From: Scolanthus callimorphus
Taxonomy: Eukaryota; Cnidaria; Anthozoa; Actiniaria; Edwardsiidae
Direction of reading: 5' to 3'
DNA length: 64,000 nucleotides
NCBI GenBank assembly: GCA_033964015.1
Contig: CM066924.1
Coordinates: 10,017,077 to 10,081,076, forward strand
The notes under the pieces were generated by a model. It did no database searches, was not told where the DNA came from, and saw only the letters and a list, made by a program, of their open reading frames with translations. Numbering within the stretch: the stretch's first letter is position 1; each line of letters opens with the position of its first letter. Of this stretch, positions 1-11,479 are shown in pieces. The translations under genes were made by a program, and so were the position numbers.

Positions 1-354
1 AGTTTTTCAGGATCGAAAAATCATTATAAATATCTCTGTTTTTATGCAAATTTGCATGTCCCAGCGTCACACGTTCAGCGCCTGGTGTACAAATATTTTA
101 CTTATTTCTTCATGGTTAAAACATACAACGCAAAATTTGCCATAAATCGAAGTTCCAATCCTAAATGAAATAAATAATATGGTATTTTCTTCAATATATG
201 CATCTTCTTCGATGTTATTAGTGAAAATTTCTTTGCCATTTTCGTGTCTCGAAAATTTGATAATTTTAGCGTATTTCAGGTTTTTTAGATTTATTGTCAA
301 AATAAGCAACGCCGCAATGAAACAAACTGAGCCAACTGTGGTCTATAGATTTTT

Positions 355-1376
355 ATGTCGAAATGTGGCATTCTGACTGAGATCGGAAATAAGTTCTTGG
401 AAATAAGTTCTTGGAATAAGTATGTAACACGATCAGAGCTTGAAAGTCACCTGTGAAGGTTAGGGCAGAAATCGACTCTGTTCGTGTAAGCAGTCATAAT
501 TTACTTCAAAAGGAAAACATTATTCATTTTAAAATTTATTCGCTGCGGGCAAGTTTGAAAATCAAACAAAAAGAAGTCGAAGTAATTATTCAAGAGCGAG
601 ACTCTCTTAACAAAGCGATTCAAGTCATTGCGAAGGATTCGAATAACAATGACAGTGACGTGCTAACAAAAGAACTGACGCCTAGGGTCATACCTGGACA
701 AGTTGAAAACAAGAGGAAAAAGAATCCTCACTCATACCCAAAGAATGTGACCTCGATAACACAAGAAACACAAGCTGGGGCAACCAGAATTACTTCCGAT
801 GCCCAATCAGGTGCGGAGCCAAATGTTATCATAGGTGATTCGTTAATCAAACACATTGACCCTATGCGACTATAAAGCAAAAGTGTAAAGAAAAGACCAT
901 TCCCAGGTAGAATTGCTGAAGAAATCGCTGACAGAATTAAAACAGACGTTGTAAATAATAGTGCTACACATGTTATTATTCACGCCGGCACTAACAATCT
1001 TCCTGGAAATAATGCCGCTACCTGTGCGGCGAATCAATCGAGTTTAGCAAAAGAAGTTAAACGAAAATATCCGCAGGCTCAAGTAGCGGTATCTGGAATC
1101 ATTCACCGTCAAGATATCGACATGACTGACAAAATAAGAGATGTCAACGAGGAGCTGAAGTCTCTCGCACAATCACAGGAGTTCAGATACATCGACAATT
1201 CTAAAATGGATAGCAGCTGCCTGAATAATAGCAAACTGCACCTCAGTGAGATGGGAACCGCTGTGTTGGCTTCCAATTTCATTCGTTTTCTAAGACCATC
1301 AGGCTCCTCTAAGAGGATGGATTTTACCAAGCAAGGATTACACAAACAGCTCGGCACTCTTCTGATGAAATATTGA
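355..1376 (+). pseudogene. LINE ORF1 with SGNH/GDSL esterase domain, copy A, broken
   Basis: This is the degenerate ORF1 of a CR1/L2-like non-LTR retrotransposon. It starts at the ATG at 355. A basic, coiled-coil-like N-terminal half is followed by an SGNH hydrolase domain with block I (IIGDSLIKH, near 830-850), a block-III-like HAGTNN (near 980-1000) and a C-terminal LHLSEMG carrying the catalytic-type His (near 1240-1260). Such ORF1 esterases are known from CR1/L2-clade LINEs. There is a one-base frameshift near 452, absent from copy B, and an in-frame TAA at 873-875 shared by both copies. It is therefore dead in either copy. Confidence 0.8.
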
Positions 1377-1401
1377 ATTTGCTACTGGTCCGCATGACTC
1401 C

Positions 1402-2697
1402 ATGAAAGGTAATTTTAACTGCCCATTACATTGCATTTCTAATTGTAAAGGCTTTAAGATTGCCTGTATAAATATCAATAGCCTATTTCTGCATATTGAC
1501 GAAATAAGGTATATTTAATGACCTCGCCTTTGGAAGTGCTAGCGATTAATCAGTCAAAGCTTGATAATACGATAGATAATGGTGAAGTTAGAGTTCCTGG
1601 CTACAAAATTGTACGAAATGATCGCACCAGGGGAGGGGGCGGGGCTACAATGTATATCAATGAATCTCTCTCGTATTCCATTAGACAGGATCTAGCCCCT
1701 GACTCACTGGAAATGATCTACATTGAGATTCATCTGCCTCATAGCAGATCGTTTCTTGTCTGTATGTGGTATAGGCCACCCGATTCATTGATTGGACATT
1801 GATGATTATGAGAAATTCTTACAAAATTGTGATTTTGAAAAGAAACAATTAATTTTATTAGGTGACATGAACTCTGAGTATGGTAAAGATCCGCTTGAAA
1901 ATCACACGAGACATTTACAATTCTTGTCAAGTATGTACCAATTTGAACAATTAATCCAGGAACCAACTAGAGTACCTAACAATTCAGCATCCACGATCGA
2001 CTTGATATTTACTAATGACACTACAAATATTGCCAAATCAGGAGTCATCCAGATAGGGATGTCAGTTTAATTTACGCATTACGTAAGTTTAGTATTCCAA
2101 AATGTTGCCCCTATCATTAAGGAAATCCGAAACTTCAAGAACTTCGTTGAAACTGATTTCATTGATGATCTTAGAGGGGTAGCCTGGCCTGACGTTAAAT
2201 ATTTTACTGATCCAAATCAAATGTGGAATATCAAAATCAACAATCGTTTAATTCAAAAACCATTGCAGGCGGAGCCTAAATTACAGGAGAGGTCATTCAA
2301 TCAAATATAATAAATTACAAATTCAACATTTGATACTTAACAGAGACAAAATTGTTAAACCGATTTGTTCGGCCTAGTATGGGCTGGACAGACTGATGTC
2401 CTGACCTCAAGTTGTGGGTGCGCTCAAGCACCGTTGGCTTGTGTAAAATATGAATATAGTGTTCTTAGACTTAATTACAAAGTTCTTACAAGCATCATCT
2501 CTGGCCGAATAAATTCTATAACATCTTAGATCGCCACGCCCCATAAGAAAAAAAAAGGTCTCGTCAATTTCCCTTCCCTGGTTTACTCAGCATTAAGCGC
2601 CTAATGTACGATCGCGATTTTCACAAAAGAAGAGCGATAAAGTACAGCTCAGGGAACCACTGGGAAATCTATAAAGAATATAGAAATAAAGTTAGGG
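1402..2697 (+). pseudogene. LINE ORF2 N-terminal endonuclease (EEP) remnant, copy A
   Basis: This is the APE-type endonuclease of the same LINE. It shows ININSL near the start, a WYRPP motif near 1770, GDMN (for GDFN) near 1862, and STIDLIFTN near 1990. The Ser-Asp-His block after 2055 is lost to a frameshift. Recognisable linker sequence follows to about 2300 (DPNQMWN near 2212-2232). After roughly 290 unrecognised bases, another linker piece (RDFHKRRAIKY, 2610-2645) runs to about 2697. No reverse transcriptase follows, so the element is 3'-truncated. Frameshifts lie near 1515 and 1795. Confidence 0.78.
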
Positions 2698-2741
2698 ACG
2701 TGTCATTATTTAGCGGGGGGGAGGGCTCCTATTTTTAATAT

Positions 2742-3146
2742 AATAATAATAATAATAATAACGTGCTTATATAGCGCTTTATCCTCGCGGCTCAAAGCGC
2801 TTTACATTAATGGATAACTCATCCTATAAGAACCAGCTTTATAAACATGAGTGTGTGTTAGTATTGTGAGTTCTGTGACACTGAGGTTGGGCAACTTCCG
2901 ACGGTCCTAGTGGTTCTTTAACGTCCCTCTGGTTCCGGTTAGTGTAGTGTATGTGAGAGACGGGGCCTACGGTTTAACGTCCTTATCCGAGAAGACGCGA
3001 AGGTCTAACCATTTGCAGATGTTAGAGCAAAGGCAGCACCTTCTCCTCAATTATTAGAAAAAGACCCTGAGTGTTGGCCCGGCCAGGGTTTGAACTCCCA
3101 ACTCCCGAACATAAGCCCGGCGCTCTACCACTGCGCTAACCGGTCG
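2742..3146 (-). mobile_element. tRNA-derived SINE with TTA-repeat tail, copy A
   Basis: Read on the minus strand, the element opens with a pol III A-box-like TAGCGCAGTGG, then a B-box-like GAGTTCAAACCC (near 3090). A tRNA-unrelated body follows, and it ends at 2742-2760 in a TTA microsatellite. The end of the body holds the pair AAGCGCTTTG and AAAGCGCTATATAAG. It sits directly after the truncated LINE. The partner copy is 43329-43736. Confidence 0.75.
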
Positions 3147-3245
3147 TCGGTTGTGGGGAGGGTCCTAATTTTTTTCGCGTGCCTAAAGGGAGGGTCCAAA
3201 TTTTTTTCACTCCTGTTTGGGGGAGGGTCATGATTTTTTTCAGCA
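3147..3245 (+). repeat. GGGAGGGTC / poly-T minisatellite, copy A
   Basis: There are three imperfect units of about 35 bp. Each has GGGAGGGTC followed by a short spacer and a run of seven T (near 3165, 3203 and 3233). G-rich and T-rich blocks alternate, much as in the foldback elements elsewhere in the window, but I see no inverted ends here. The partner is 43740-43840. Confidence 0.55.
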
Positions 3246-3315
3246 ACAGTTTGGATGATAAAGAGGGTAAAACAGATGCCGATAGCGGTATTTCAGCAAC
3301 TTCTCTATAAAAATT

Positions 3316-3784
3316 TTCGGCGCGCTTCGCGCGCAAAGAAGGAAATGTATTATACTGTTTCTGTAACGAAAACACTACCCTCACGCTATTTACAACAACG
3401 TATCTTAACGAGGAAAACCAAACTCTCCCAAAAATGCCCCGTAATGATAGACCTGGGCGCAGTCACTATATGTATGAATAAGACCCCATTGGTAAGCGTG
3501 AGTTCGACGTTACAAGCATAGAAATTCGTTATTTGGGCCGCGTTTCACGCACATGAATAATGACTTCAACATTTGCGGCGCACAGTTGTGCGCATGAATA
3601 ATATAACCTTGTTGGCTCAGGAGCCCATCAACAGAAGCTTTCATCTATATAGTTGAGGTAGCGTACTTCCTGGGCTCCTGACAGGCTTTGTTTACTATAC
3701 CGTACACAAAACATGTTCATCTACCCTTTCTCTGAGGCTTGATGAAATGCGATTATCAAATTTCGGCGCGCTTCGCGCGCAACG
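3316..3784 (+). repeat. Paired GC palindrome GGCGCGCTTCGCGCGC (copy A)
   Basis: The same short palindrome-bearing phrase occurs at about 3318-3335 and 3764-3782, each time preceded by AAATTT(T)CGG and followed by AA(A/C)GAAgGAAA-like sequence. It is a short dispersed repeat with hairpin potential. No gene is seen between the two. Partners lie near 43907 and 44355. Confidence 0.5.
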
Positions 3785-5260
3785 AAAGAAATAGCGACCC
3801 TATTTTTTGGTAAAGTGTATTCAGTAGTAGGTCAAATAGGGGACGGGAGAGGCGGGATCCCGTTAATCATTGTACTTATAGAGGGAGGATTACTGCATTT
3901 TTACCGTGTATTACCCAAATTACGGTAACTCCTAAACGCTTCCACTTCAAAAGTGCGAACAACCGGTTTTGACTACCCTCGACCTAAGCTTTCGAATGAT
4001 ATATGTCAGCAAAAATCCCCGGGGGGGGGGGGGGGAGGGTTTCGACTCCTGGCCCACGGACTAAGACAACTGTATCTTGCCGAGGAAAAACAAACTATCC
4101 CAAAAATGCCTTGCATGTTCGACAAAAAGACCACTGACTTAGGTAAGCGTGGCGAGAACGTTTAACAGCTCTGAGGGCTGTTTTTTTAACTTAACCACTA
4201 TAACTAGTAGTATCTATTTAGATAGTGAAGTGCTCGAGCCAAAAGCTACTGTTTCTAGAAATAATTTTGGCCTAGTTTATAAAAATGAGGCATGTGAATG
4301 TTGTAAACCTTGCAACATGTTGCAAGAAATTTAATAAATTATCAAATCGTATACATTATTTTCAATGTTATTGATTAGTGTTGTGATTTGTAGCTGTAGG
4401 CTGCAATAACATCAACTGTTTTTTGTAGCTGCTTCAGAATGTTTCTAGTTCTCACAAACAGTTCAGAAATTAGCACTTTCCAATTCGTATAGTCTGAAAT
4501 ATAATTTCTAAAGCAGGATTTTCCAATTGCAGTTTCTTGTTTTATTTGAATACTCTAGATTTGCAGCCATTTCCTTGATTCAGCTTGGACATGTTCCAGT
4601 TAAAATTTTAATAACAGCTTTGAACTTTTCATGCAACATTTCATTGTTCATAAAATATAATAACTTGGCCCCTAATTGCACAACACCTCCTTGTACATAT
4701 CCATTACTACTCTTCCCAGGAGACCATTACATATCTTGGTTTTCTGCCCGCAGGCGGCTGACTAAAATTGATTGTGTCATCACCTTTTATTTGTACCACA
4801 TGATGAGTTGCTTATGTACCACGTGATCAGTACTTGTGGGCGTAAACATTGAGAGTTTGGTGAGACACATTGTTTTGCTTCTTTCCAAAAAGTCTATGCC
4901 CAAAACGGTTGATCACGTGGTTCATAAGCAATAAAGAGTATGCTGTACTGGTTGCTTAGAGGGGTTATTCATTATGTCACTAGGATGGATCTACAAAAAG
5001 GAAAAAAGAAACATCATTAAAAATAAAGAACAAAAAAGAATGCTTTGATTACTTGCAATATTACAGTACACACACAGAAAGAAAAAAACACTACAATATG
5101 GCAGTTGTATCATTGTTAAGACAGCACTAATTTAAATTTATTTTACACAAAAAATTAAGTAACACTGAAAACATTCACATTTCGTTTGCTCAAAGCTGCA
5201 AAACAGTGTTTGTAATTACATGGCAGTAATGTAAAGCTTGGAAAATACAAGGAAAAAAAC
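3785..5260. other. No gene recognised; part of an interspersed repeat from about 4190
   Basis: A G-homopolymer lies at 4020-4035. From about 4195 (AGTATCTATTTAGATAGTGAAGTGC) the sequence matches the left end of a shorter relative at 56346-57174. That match resumes after 5570 and runs to about 6255, so 4195-6255 looks like a longer member of one interspersed family. Open frames here are short and carry no recognised domain. Confidence 0.5.
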
Positions 5261-5475
5261 GTACCCCCCAAGGTTGAGGACCAGAATTCCAGGGGGTTGA
5301 TGTTGACAGAATCTGGAATTCCAGGGGGACATGACTCAAAGCCCAGAAATTCCAGAATTAATTGTAATTTCCCGGGGGCTAATGGCAAATTCCAGGGGGA
5401 TAGACATAGTAGCATGGAATTCCAGGGGGTAATGACGTATGGTAAAGAACACAAGGTCCTCAACCCCAGGGGTAC
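5261..5475. mobile_element. Foldback element with GGAATTCCAGGGGGT internal repeats (copy A)
   Basis: The ends form an imperfect inverted repeat of about 21 bp: GTACCCCCCAAGGTTGAGGA at the left and GGTCCTCAACCCCAGGGGTA at the right. The interior holds four or five degenerate copies of GAATTCCAGGGGG (5283, 5313, 5347, 5388 and 5416). The TIR core GTTGAGGACC also occurs in the element at 19772-20022, so these two are probably relatives. The partner is 45859-46073. Confidence 0.72.
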
Positions 5476-5569
5476 GGATTTTAAATGCGAAAGCCCAGTA
5501 GGGACTCCTTTTTGAGTAGAAATTTCAGTTTTTTTCTTAGTTCTCCTGCCTATAAACAGTTGCATTATT

Positions 5570-6255
5570 TTTTTTCTCGGGAAATCTAGATATCTATTTA
5601 GTAATAAGTTTTCTAGCAGAGCTCCTGAAATAACTCTGCATACTATCATTATTGATAAACAGATTCATCTTTCAAAGAGATTTCACTGGTAGTACTGTCA
5701 GTTGACAATGCTGTGTTTCATTAAAGCCCATTGGTAACGCAGTATAAAGCTGATTTGCATCCATGTCAGGGTTATAATTACGTGTCAAATAGTCCATGGA
5801 AAACAATAGAAAACTGCCGCTCATTTAGCAGCACGGATTTGTATTTCGTTTGGCAAAATTATTAAATGTGTGTGTTCGATGCCCACCTTCGGGCTCCCGA
5901 ATCGTCTTAGACGTCGAGAAATCTGCGTGAAAATGATCTCATACCAGTGAATTTCGTGCTTTGAAAGCTGTGATAGTTTTCAAGGAGAAAACTAAAGTGA
6001 TTCATAACGTTTAGACTTACCGATATTCTCTGAAATTCCACAAACACGCCGCTTCACTTCTGTTAGTGTTAGATTCGTCGAGAAACCAAATTAATCAAAC
6101 GGGTATCCTGTGGCATGTTGCCCCGCACCATCCAAAATATTTCATCCCCTCACTTCTAATCGTACTGCGCATGCGCGAGAATCAAAGAGTGATACCGGTG
6201 AGCTCGTGAGTACAGTACATTTGCAAACTGTGGTACTGTGGTACAAAATTAGAGT
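5570..6255. repeat. Interspersed element body, right part (copy A)
   Basis: This stretch is similar to 56400-57174: shared phrases include GAGCTCCTGAAATAACTCTGCATAC-like sequence near 5620, ATAGTC(C/A)ATGGAAAACAATA near 5790, and GTGAGCTCGTGAGTAC near 6200. The 56-kb relative lacks the segment equivalent to roughly 4250-5570, which includes the foldback at 5261. No coding potential is recognised. Confidence 0.6.
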
Positions 6256-6449
6256 TGCTCTCGCTCGCTCGAGCAATTATAACCATAAGAAAATTTTTTT
6301 CGTAGATATACAAAAAGGATTTTCTTATTCCATTTCTGAACCATATAAATAAAGTATAAGAAAATTGTGTTGATGCATAGATATACAGAAATAGGATTTG
6401 AACGGCCCGTGGGAACAGAACGCCACGGGAACAGGTATAAACATTAATG

Positions 6450-6555
6450 CATGGTTTTGGTAGCATTTTTCCATTAATGTACATATAACATTAATGGAAA
6501 AGTGTGGTCATTAACATTTTTCACACATTAATGGAAACACGCTACCAAAACCATG
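6450..6555. mobile_element. Short foldback/MITE, copy A
   Basis: A perfect 15-bp terminal inverted repeat (CATGGTTTTGGTAGC at the left, GCTACCAAAACCATG at the right) continues into an imperfect inner stem around TTCCATTAATG and CATTAATGGAA. It has no ORF. The partner is 47049-47154. Confidence 0.75.
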
Positions 6556-6589
6556 TTTTTCTGCAATTTTTCCCTGGAGGGAGTTATAA

Positions 6590-6905
6590 AATGCAACCTA
6601 TTGTCAATGCACTTTTCAAAGTGGCGAATCTGAAAGACTGAATGTTATTCATCCTTGATTTTATCACTTCCCTGATTTTATGTTTTGATCATTTTATAGC
6701 TTAAGGGACTTTACTATGTTCTGTTACTAAATGTATAATAATATCCATGCCATATGCGTTGATAAATTAGACTGGAAAAAAGAAGATCAATGTTTAAGTT
6801 TCATCAGGTTTATCGGTGACACCTATTCTCTTTCAATTTCAGTGATAAAGCAGCAGCCAGGGAGATGGCTCTTGGACAGGCCATGGCATAAGGCAAACAC
6901 TAATT
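6590..6905 (+). repeat. Dispersed ~300-bp repeat, copy A (inverted relative at 13595-13885)
   Basis: The reverse complement of 13595-13885 matches this stretch across its length, including GATAAAGCAGCAGCC, GGCCATGGCATAAGGC and ACTGAATGTTATTCATCC. A splice-acceptor-like TTTCAATTTCAG lies near 6830-6841. I cannot tell whether it derives from an old exon or is only a repeat. Confidence 0.6.
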
Positions 6906-7183
6906 TAACTTGATATCAACATAATTGTATTACACGGATGGCAGAACAGATTTTGAAGTAAGGGGATGGGGAGCAATAAGACAGAAATGTTGAAAATCTG
7001 CTGAACATTAAAGGGGGCTTGAAGCCCCCCACCCCTCTTCCGTCCATGTGTTATGATTACTAAAATACTTGTCAAGACAGAATCAATTTAATGCATTTGC
7101 AGTGATATTATTATTTCGAAATTTTGAAGGATAAACGATGCTGTCAGAAGGTACTTGCTAAGGGAGTGTTCATTATTATGGTT

Positions 7184-7203
7184 GGGGGGGGGGGGGGGGG
7201 GGG
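7184..7203 (+). repeat. 20-base G homopolymer, copy A
   Basis: A pure run of G follows TATGGTT. The partner at 47791-47806 has 16 G, a difference typical of long-read homopolymer error or of real length variation. Confidence 0.9.
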
Positions 7204-7433
7204 TTGTTAGTGTTCCGTGCAACTCACTTTCGTTTTCTGTTTAGCCCCTCCTTTAGCAGTAGCAAAAAACTTTTGACCCCCCACAAGGAGGAGGCAAACC
7301 CCCTCCCCCGCGCTATGCCATCATCAAAATAAGCGCTTCCTTATAGTGGTTCTCTCCCTCACTTGTTGTCCGCTTAAGAGAGGAGGAAACCACTGCTCGC
7401 AGGAAACCCCCATCTGCAGGGGACTTCAAAAAG

Positions 7434-7830
7434 GTACAATCCCCGGGGGACTCCTATATTCGAATGCTAGGGTTGACCGTCATATTTTTTAGGGGTTGAA
7501 ATCGGCAATCTGATATTTTTAGGGGTTCTAAAATAAAAAAAGGTATGGTAAGAAAAAATACTGGTATTTTTTAGGGGGTTTCATGACAAGGTAGAAAATA
7601 TTTGAAAGAATGATCTAGTGTATTTGAAACGCGAGAGGATACATTTGATGTATATCAAATAAACGACCAGAATAACATTTAATCTGTCAACATTGTTGGT
7701 ATTTTTTAGGGTATTTCAGACTGCAGTCAATTTTTTAGGGTGGAACTTTTTTCCAAGGTATTTTTTAGGGTCAAAATTCGAGTTTCCCAACATCCCTAGC
7801 ATTTTAACCTTAGAGTCCCCCTCTGGGTAC
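7434..7830. mobile_element. Foldback element with TATTTTTTAGGGGT internal repeats, copy A
   Basis: The left end (GTACAATCCCCGGGGGACTC, continuing to AATGCTAGGG) is the imperfect inverse of the right end (CCCTAGCATT, continuing to GAGTCCCCCTCTGGGTAC). Inside are six or more degenerate copies of TATTTTTTAGGG (7480, 7512, 7563, 7702, 7730 and 7760). It has the same architecture and motif as the element at 14542-14888, where the unit is TACCTTTTAGGGG. The partner is 48040-48440. Confidence 0.72.
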
Positions 7831-8930
7831 AACCCTCTCCTTACATTGGTATATGTTATGTTCCAAGTCCTTCAAGAAAACTATGTATCATGAATTTAAG
7901 ATGTAATAAATGAGTATTGTTATAACAAAGGTAGTTTTAAATGGACAATTAATTCATGGAAAGCAACATGTACATGTAAAAGTGTGCTGTGACCCCGCCC
8001 CCCCCCCGAAATGCTCACAAATGAGAAGGGCCCTCCCCTATGGTGCTTTAGATCTAGGATGCCCTCCCCTTTGAGGCCTCAACCCCTTTGATGCGCTGAG
8101 AAGAACTGTTAAACTGTACACTGATGGCTACGCCATTTTGAATCTGCTTTTTGCGTCTGAAAAAGACGGGGCAGATTATAACTCGGGCCTTCCTTCCCGA
8201 GTAAAAAACTAAGAAAATTTGCAATCGAGGCGGCTTATAGCAGTTTTACTTCACTCTTCGGTCTGGTATGGCCTGTATCTCACGTACTATACATACACAG
8301 AAAGGCAAGCCACTTTGCAAGAAACATGCAATTGATCGTTATATGTGTTACATGTTTTGTTTAATTGACGCTTCCATGGCAACGAAATGGCGGCCCTCCA
8401 TTTTTGAGTCGAAGAATCCACCCAGACATGCAAGATAACTTTTCGCAATACCAACGCCAATGAGGTCAGTATAAATGGAGAGTGCAAGTGGATTTTTTTT
8501 TTGCAAAAGAAAGGAATCTTGCGTTTGACTAGTACCAGGCCCCACCCGGTAAGGAGATAAAATAGGCTCATCTTATCAGAAATATTTATCAAAATCAGTC
8601 GAAAAGTAGATAATTCGACGTATTTCTCTATAAACGATAGTACAAAGTAGCCAAATGCAAAACGTTGTAAGTAAAGAAAAACATGTCGCAAAACTCGCAT
8701 GTGACGGTATTGAGTACCACCTCGCTGCTTCCAGTCAATGTTAATAAACAGTGAATAGCGCTATAAGTACGGCTTCTAACACAGAGCACTGCAAATATAA
8801 TTGTTAAAACAAGACGTTTCAACGTCGCCATTATCAAGAGTGAAGTACAGATAAGTTCGGGAAAATCTAAGGCCTACAGCAAACGCCGTGCCAGAGTCGT
8901 GCCGTTCCAATACAAAACAATAGAAATTTA

Positions 8931-9052
8931 TTGATTATAAAGTATAATGAAGCGGCATCCTTTGAAAAAAGAAAGGTTCGACAGAAGAAGAGCGGCTGAA
9001 GTTCGGCGTTTGCCTAAGTGTCCTGAGTCTCTAATTATCACTTTATAATCAA
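8931..9052. mobile_element. Small MITE with TTGATTATAAAGT ends, copy A
   Basis: The 13-bp ends TTGATTATAAAGT and ACTTTATAATCAA are perfect inverted repeats about 120 bp apart. The partner is 49556-49678. It has no coding content. Confidence 0.65.
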
Positions 9053-9238
9053 AACATGCAAAAATACAACGTTAATTGTGGGTCGCTTTCTGGTTAGGCT
9101 AGAGAATGCCTCGCATATCTGCTGTAAGGTTCTCATAAAATGGCGTCTAAAAAAGGCAAATCGAGATTCTTCATTTTCAAATTCTTGGGTAAGGCGAATT
9201 ATTACTGTTTACAGTAGTGATTTCAGTTCTTTTACTAC

Positions 9239-9284
9239 CTGCATCTGCATAGCCTCCACGACCGTCTTTGGAAGTTGGATATCA
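9239..9284 (-). pseudogene. STOML2: Broken copy of STOML2 visible exon 7 (copy A)
   Basis: On the minus strand this reads as the exon at 49867-49913 (DIQLPKTVVEAMQMQ), with the same donor after CAG and the same polypyrimidine acceptor. One C is missing at the acceptor edge, leaving 46 instead of 47 bases, which would break the phase. The neighbouring exons are absent: sequence stops at the N gap. It is best read as a duplicate of the same exon with a sequencing or assembly error, not as a second gene. Confidence 0.85.
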
Positions 9285-9377
9285 CTGAAAAACATGCAGA
9301 AGGGTAGCTGAATTTCACGTGAATCTCCTGATTTTGCCCCTCGTTCCTGTACATTTGAATAGAAACAACCATCAAAA

Positions 9378-9477
9378 NNNNNNNNNNNNNNNNNNNNNNN
9401 NNNNNNNNNNNNNNNNNNNNNNNNNNNNNNNNNNNNNNNNNNNNNNNNNNNNNNNNNNNNNNNNNNNNNNNNNNNNN
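9378..9477. other. Assembly gap of 100 N
   Basis: This is a run of N of the round length used for gaps of unknown size. It separates copy A from the contig that holds the rest of the window. Confidence 0.99.
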
Positions 9478-9744
9478 TTTTCCTGTTGCTGTCGTCATGG
9501 ATAGACGCAAAGAACGTCTGTTTTTCAATATCTATAATTCTTGTAACTATGTTAAAATTGGTATAAACGATATTGGGTTCAAGTTTGCTTGAGTTTGCCA
9601 GACCCAGCCAAACCCATAAGAGAAAAGAAAGTTCTTGACTGAAGTTTTTCAGCCAAATGCATCATTTAGATCCATGCTATAAGCTTGTTTTGTTATTCTG
9701 CTTTCATTGAGCTGGATAATTCTTGACCAGTACTTTATTGTGTA
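9478..9744. other. No feature recognised
   Basis: This is AT-rich sequence after the gap. It does not continue the sequence that follows 50006 in copy B, so the gap does not simply join two identical contexts. Confidence 0.5.
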
Positions 9745-10575
9745 TTTAATTGTATAGGGAATTGGCCCAGTTCAGCCCTGCAGGCTGCATTCACCGCTTT
9801 TCTGCTAACTCCTAACAACATTTTGCAGAATTTGACATTTACTTGTTCAATAGGATCACGCATCTCATTGTATTTGCCTTCTAGACCCCAAATTTCAGTA
9901 AAGTAAACAGTAAAGTAACACAGGCTTGACGTATGTTTCAAAAAGTCATATAGTTAATTGAACGTCGAGGCTGAAATTTCCCCTAAATTCTTTTTCAATG
10001 CAAACAGCACTTTCAGGTCGGATTTTTTAAGCTCCTGTTTTGCTAAGTTGAATTTCCCATTTGCGCTTAGGGTTAAGCCCAAGTACTTATAAGAAGAAAC
10101 TATTTCGATATTTTGTTTCCAATGTGGAGTTAAATCGGGCAAGTTTTTTCCCATTAGTGTTAAAGACCATAACTTTTGTCTTATCTTCACTTATTTTAAA
10201 TCATTGTCTAGACAGAAATCTTTAAGATTATCAAGGCGCATTTGAAGACCTTTTTCGGATGACGAAAACAACACAAGGTCATCGGCGTATAAGAGGCAAT
10301 TCACAGGCTTGTTCCCGACGCATGCTTAGTCCGTTTCTATGGTGTTTTGTGATGTTGCAAGGTTGTACAAATACAAATTAAAAAGAGTAGGCGATAAAAT
10401 ACATCCTTGTTTAACTCTGACGGAGCATTCAAAAGGCTTGATAATTCAGTTCCATTCTTCACATATGATACGTCTTTGCTATAGATGCTTTGCACTACCG
10501 ATAGGAATTTGCCGGTAACACCGACCGGCTTCAGTTTATTGAATAATTTGGCTCTGTTGACTTTGTCAAAAGCTC
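9745..10575 (-). pseudogene. LINE reverse transcriptase fragment (minus strand), broken
   Basis: Minus-strand reading from 10575 down gives, in shifting frames, AFDKVNRAKLF (finger/palm start), a degenerate QGC-type block near 10400, the catalytic YADD at 10278-10289, then YKYLGLTLSANGKF (near 10080) and a C-terminal EIWG...FCKMLLGVSR stretch (near 9850). The order matches the RT palm and the downstream conserved domain of non-LTR retrotransposons. There are several frameshifts and at least one stop. It ends abruptly at 10575 against an unrelated CCCCGGGACAGGGG stretch. Confidence 0.85.
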
Positions 10576-11479
10576 ATCCCCGGGACAGGGGAGCACATAG
10601 AGTACATGGGGAGTACAGGGGAGTACATGGGATCACAGTATAAGACACACTATCTGGGAAACAGTATAGGACCACTATATTAAGGTTACATGAAGTAGCA
10701 ACCCTCCCTGTGGAAATTAAACCGCTGTCCATTGATTGCGGGCCCCAGTAAATAAAACAGATAGAGCCAAACTGATCGACAATTATTACATTTTGCACGA
10801 TAGGAAAAGCAAGCAAAATGCTTCTATACAGACAATCCAATGACAGAGCGTAAATACAGTCATATTTCATGGGGGTCTTCCATTTGGAAAAAACGAAGAT
10901 CCCTAAATATTTTTTCTCCAATAATGCCGCCGAGAGTTTCCTAAATCACGGTGAGCAGCCCGAATGACAAAGAGAGAGGATAGATTAGTTTTCTTACACC
11001 GAGTTAAAATAGTTAAAACACGCGAGTAAAGAAAAATATATGAGGGTCTTCGTTTTTCCGTTTGAAAAACCAGCCAGTTTCTGGCTCCCTTATTTGTGTA
11101 CATCTGAAAATGAGTTTCGAAGAACATGTTTTGCAGCTTTTGCGAAACCTAATCATAAAATGTTGTTTTTCTTGAAAGCATTACAAGCTCAAGTTTAAGT
11201 TTAAAATTGTTCAAGTGAAGCACGTTCGCTAAAATATCTGTAAAAGAATCGATTCCGAAGTATATTGACATCCATAAGAGATTGATCACTTTTGGGCAAA
11301 TCTGGAATGGTTTCACACATGAGTTTTTTCTATCTAGTAATCAGTTTGACTCAACTGAATGAACTCGAGCGAGTTGATGCTGGCACATGTTTTTTGAATT
11401 TAAACTTTCGGTGGGAAAATGTATGAGGCGACTAACGGTTAGTAAAAAGTTTGGAGAAAAGTGCCATATAATAAACAAC
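10576..11479. other. No gene recognised; short GGGGAGTACA minisatellite at its left edge
   Basis: At 10577-10635 three loose copies of GGGGAGTACA(T/G) occur. The remainder carries only short open frames without recognisable domains. Confidence 0.4.

Larger units (their letters stand above)
1..9377 (+). repeat. Copy A of a 9.4-kb duplicated segment (partner 40589-50006)
   Basis: Position 1 aligns with 40589 and 9377 with 50006, in the same orientation and without rearrangement. Copy A is 41 bases shorter overall. Nearly all differences I checked are single-base gaps in copy A, often in homopolymers: near 97, 452, 1513, 2542, 2574, 3101, 3290, 4744 and 9284. Substitutions are few. Copy A runs straight into the N gap. 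Copy B lies in its natural place inside STOML2, covering most of an intron plus visible exon 7. I infer that copy A is a poorly polished haplotig or contig overlap scaffolded beside its own locus, not a real second copy. Confidence 0.9.

Noticed and set aside
3060..3146. Functional tRNA gene on the minus strand
   Set aside because: A and B boxes are present, but the acceptor stem and anticodon arm do not pair. It continues into a SINE body with a TTA tail.
5155..5649. 164-codon minus-strand open frame (and its copy at 45753-46247)
   Set aside because: It runs through the G-rich foldback at 5261-5475. The protein is repetitive and has no domain. Explained by the repeat.
9239..9284. A second STOML2 gene in copy A
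   Set aside because: Only one exon is present, out of phase by one base, next to an N gap, and with intron sequence almost identical to copy B.
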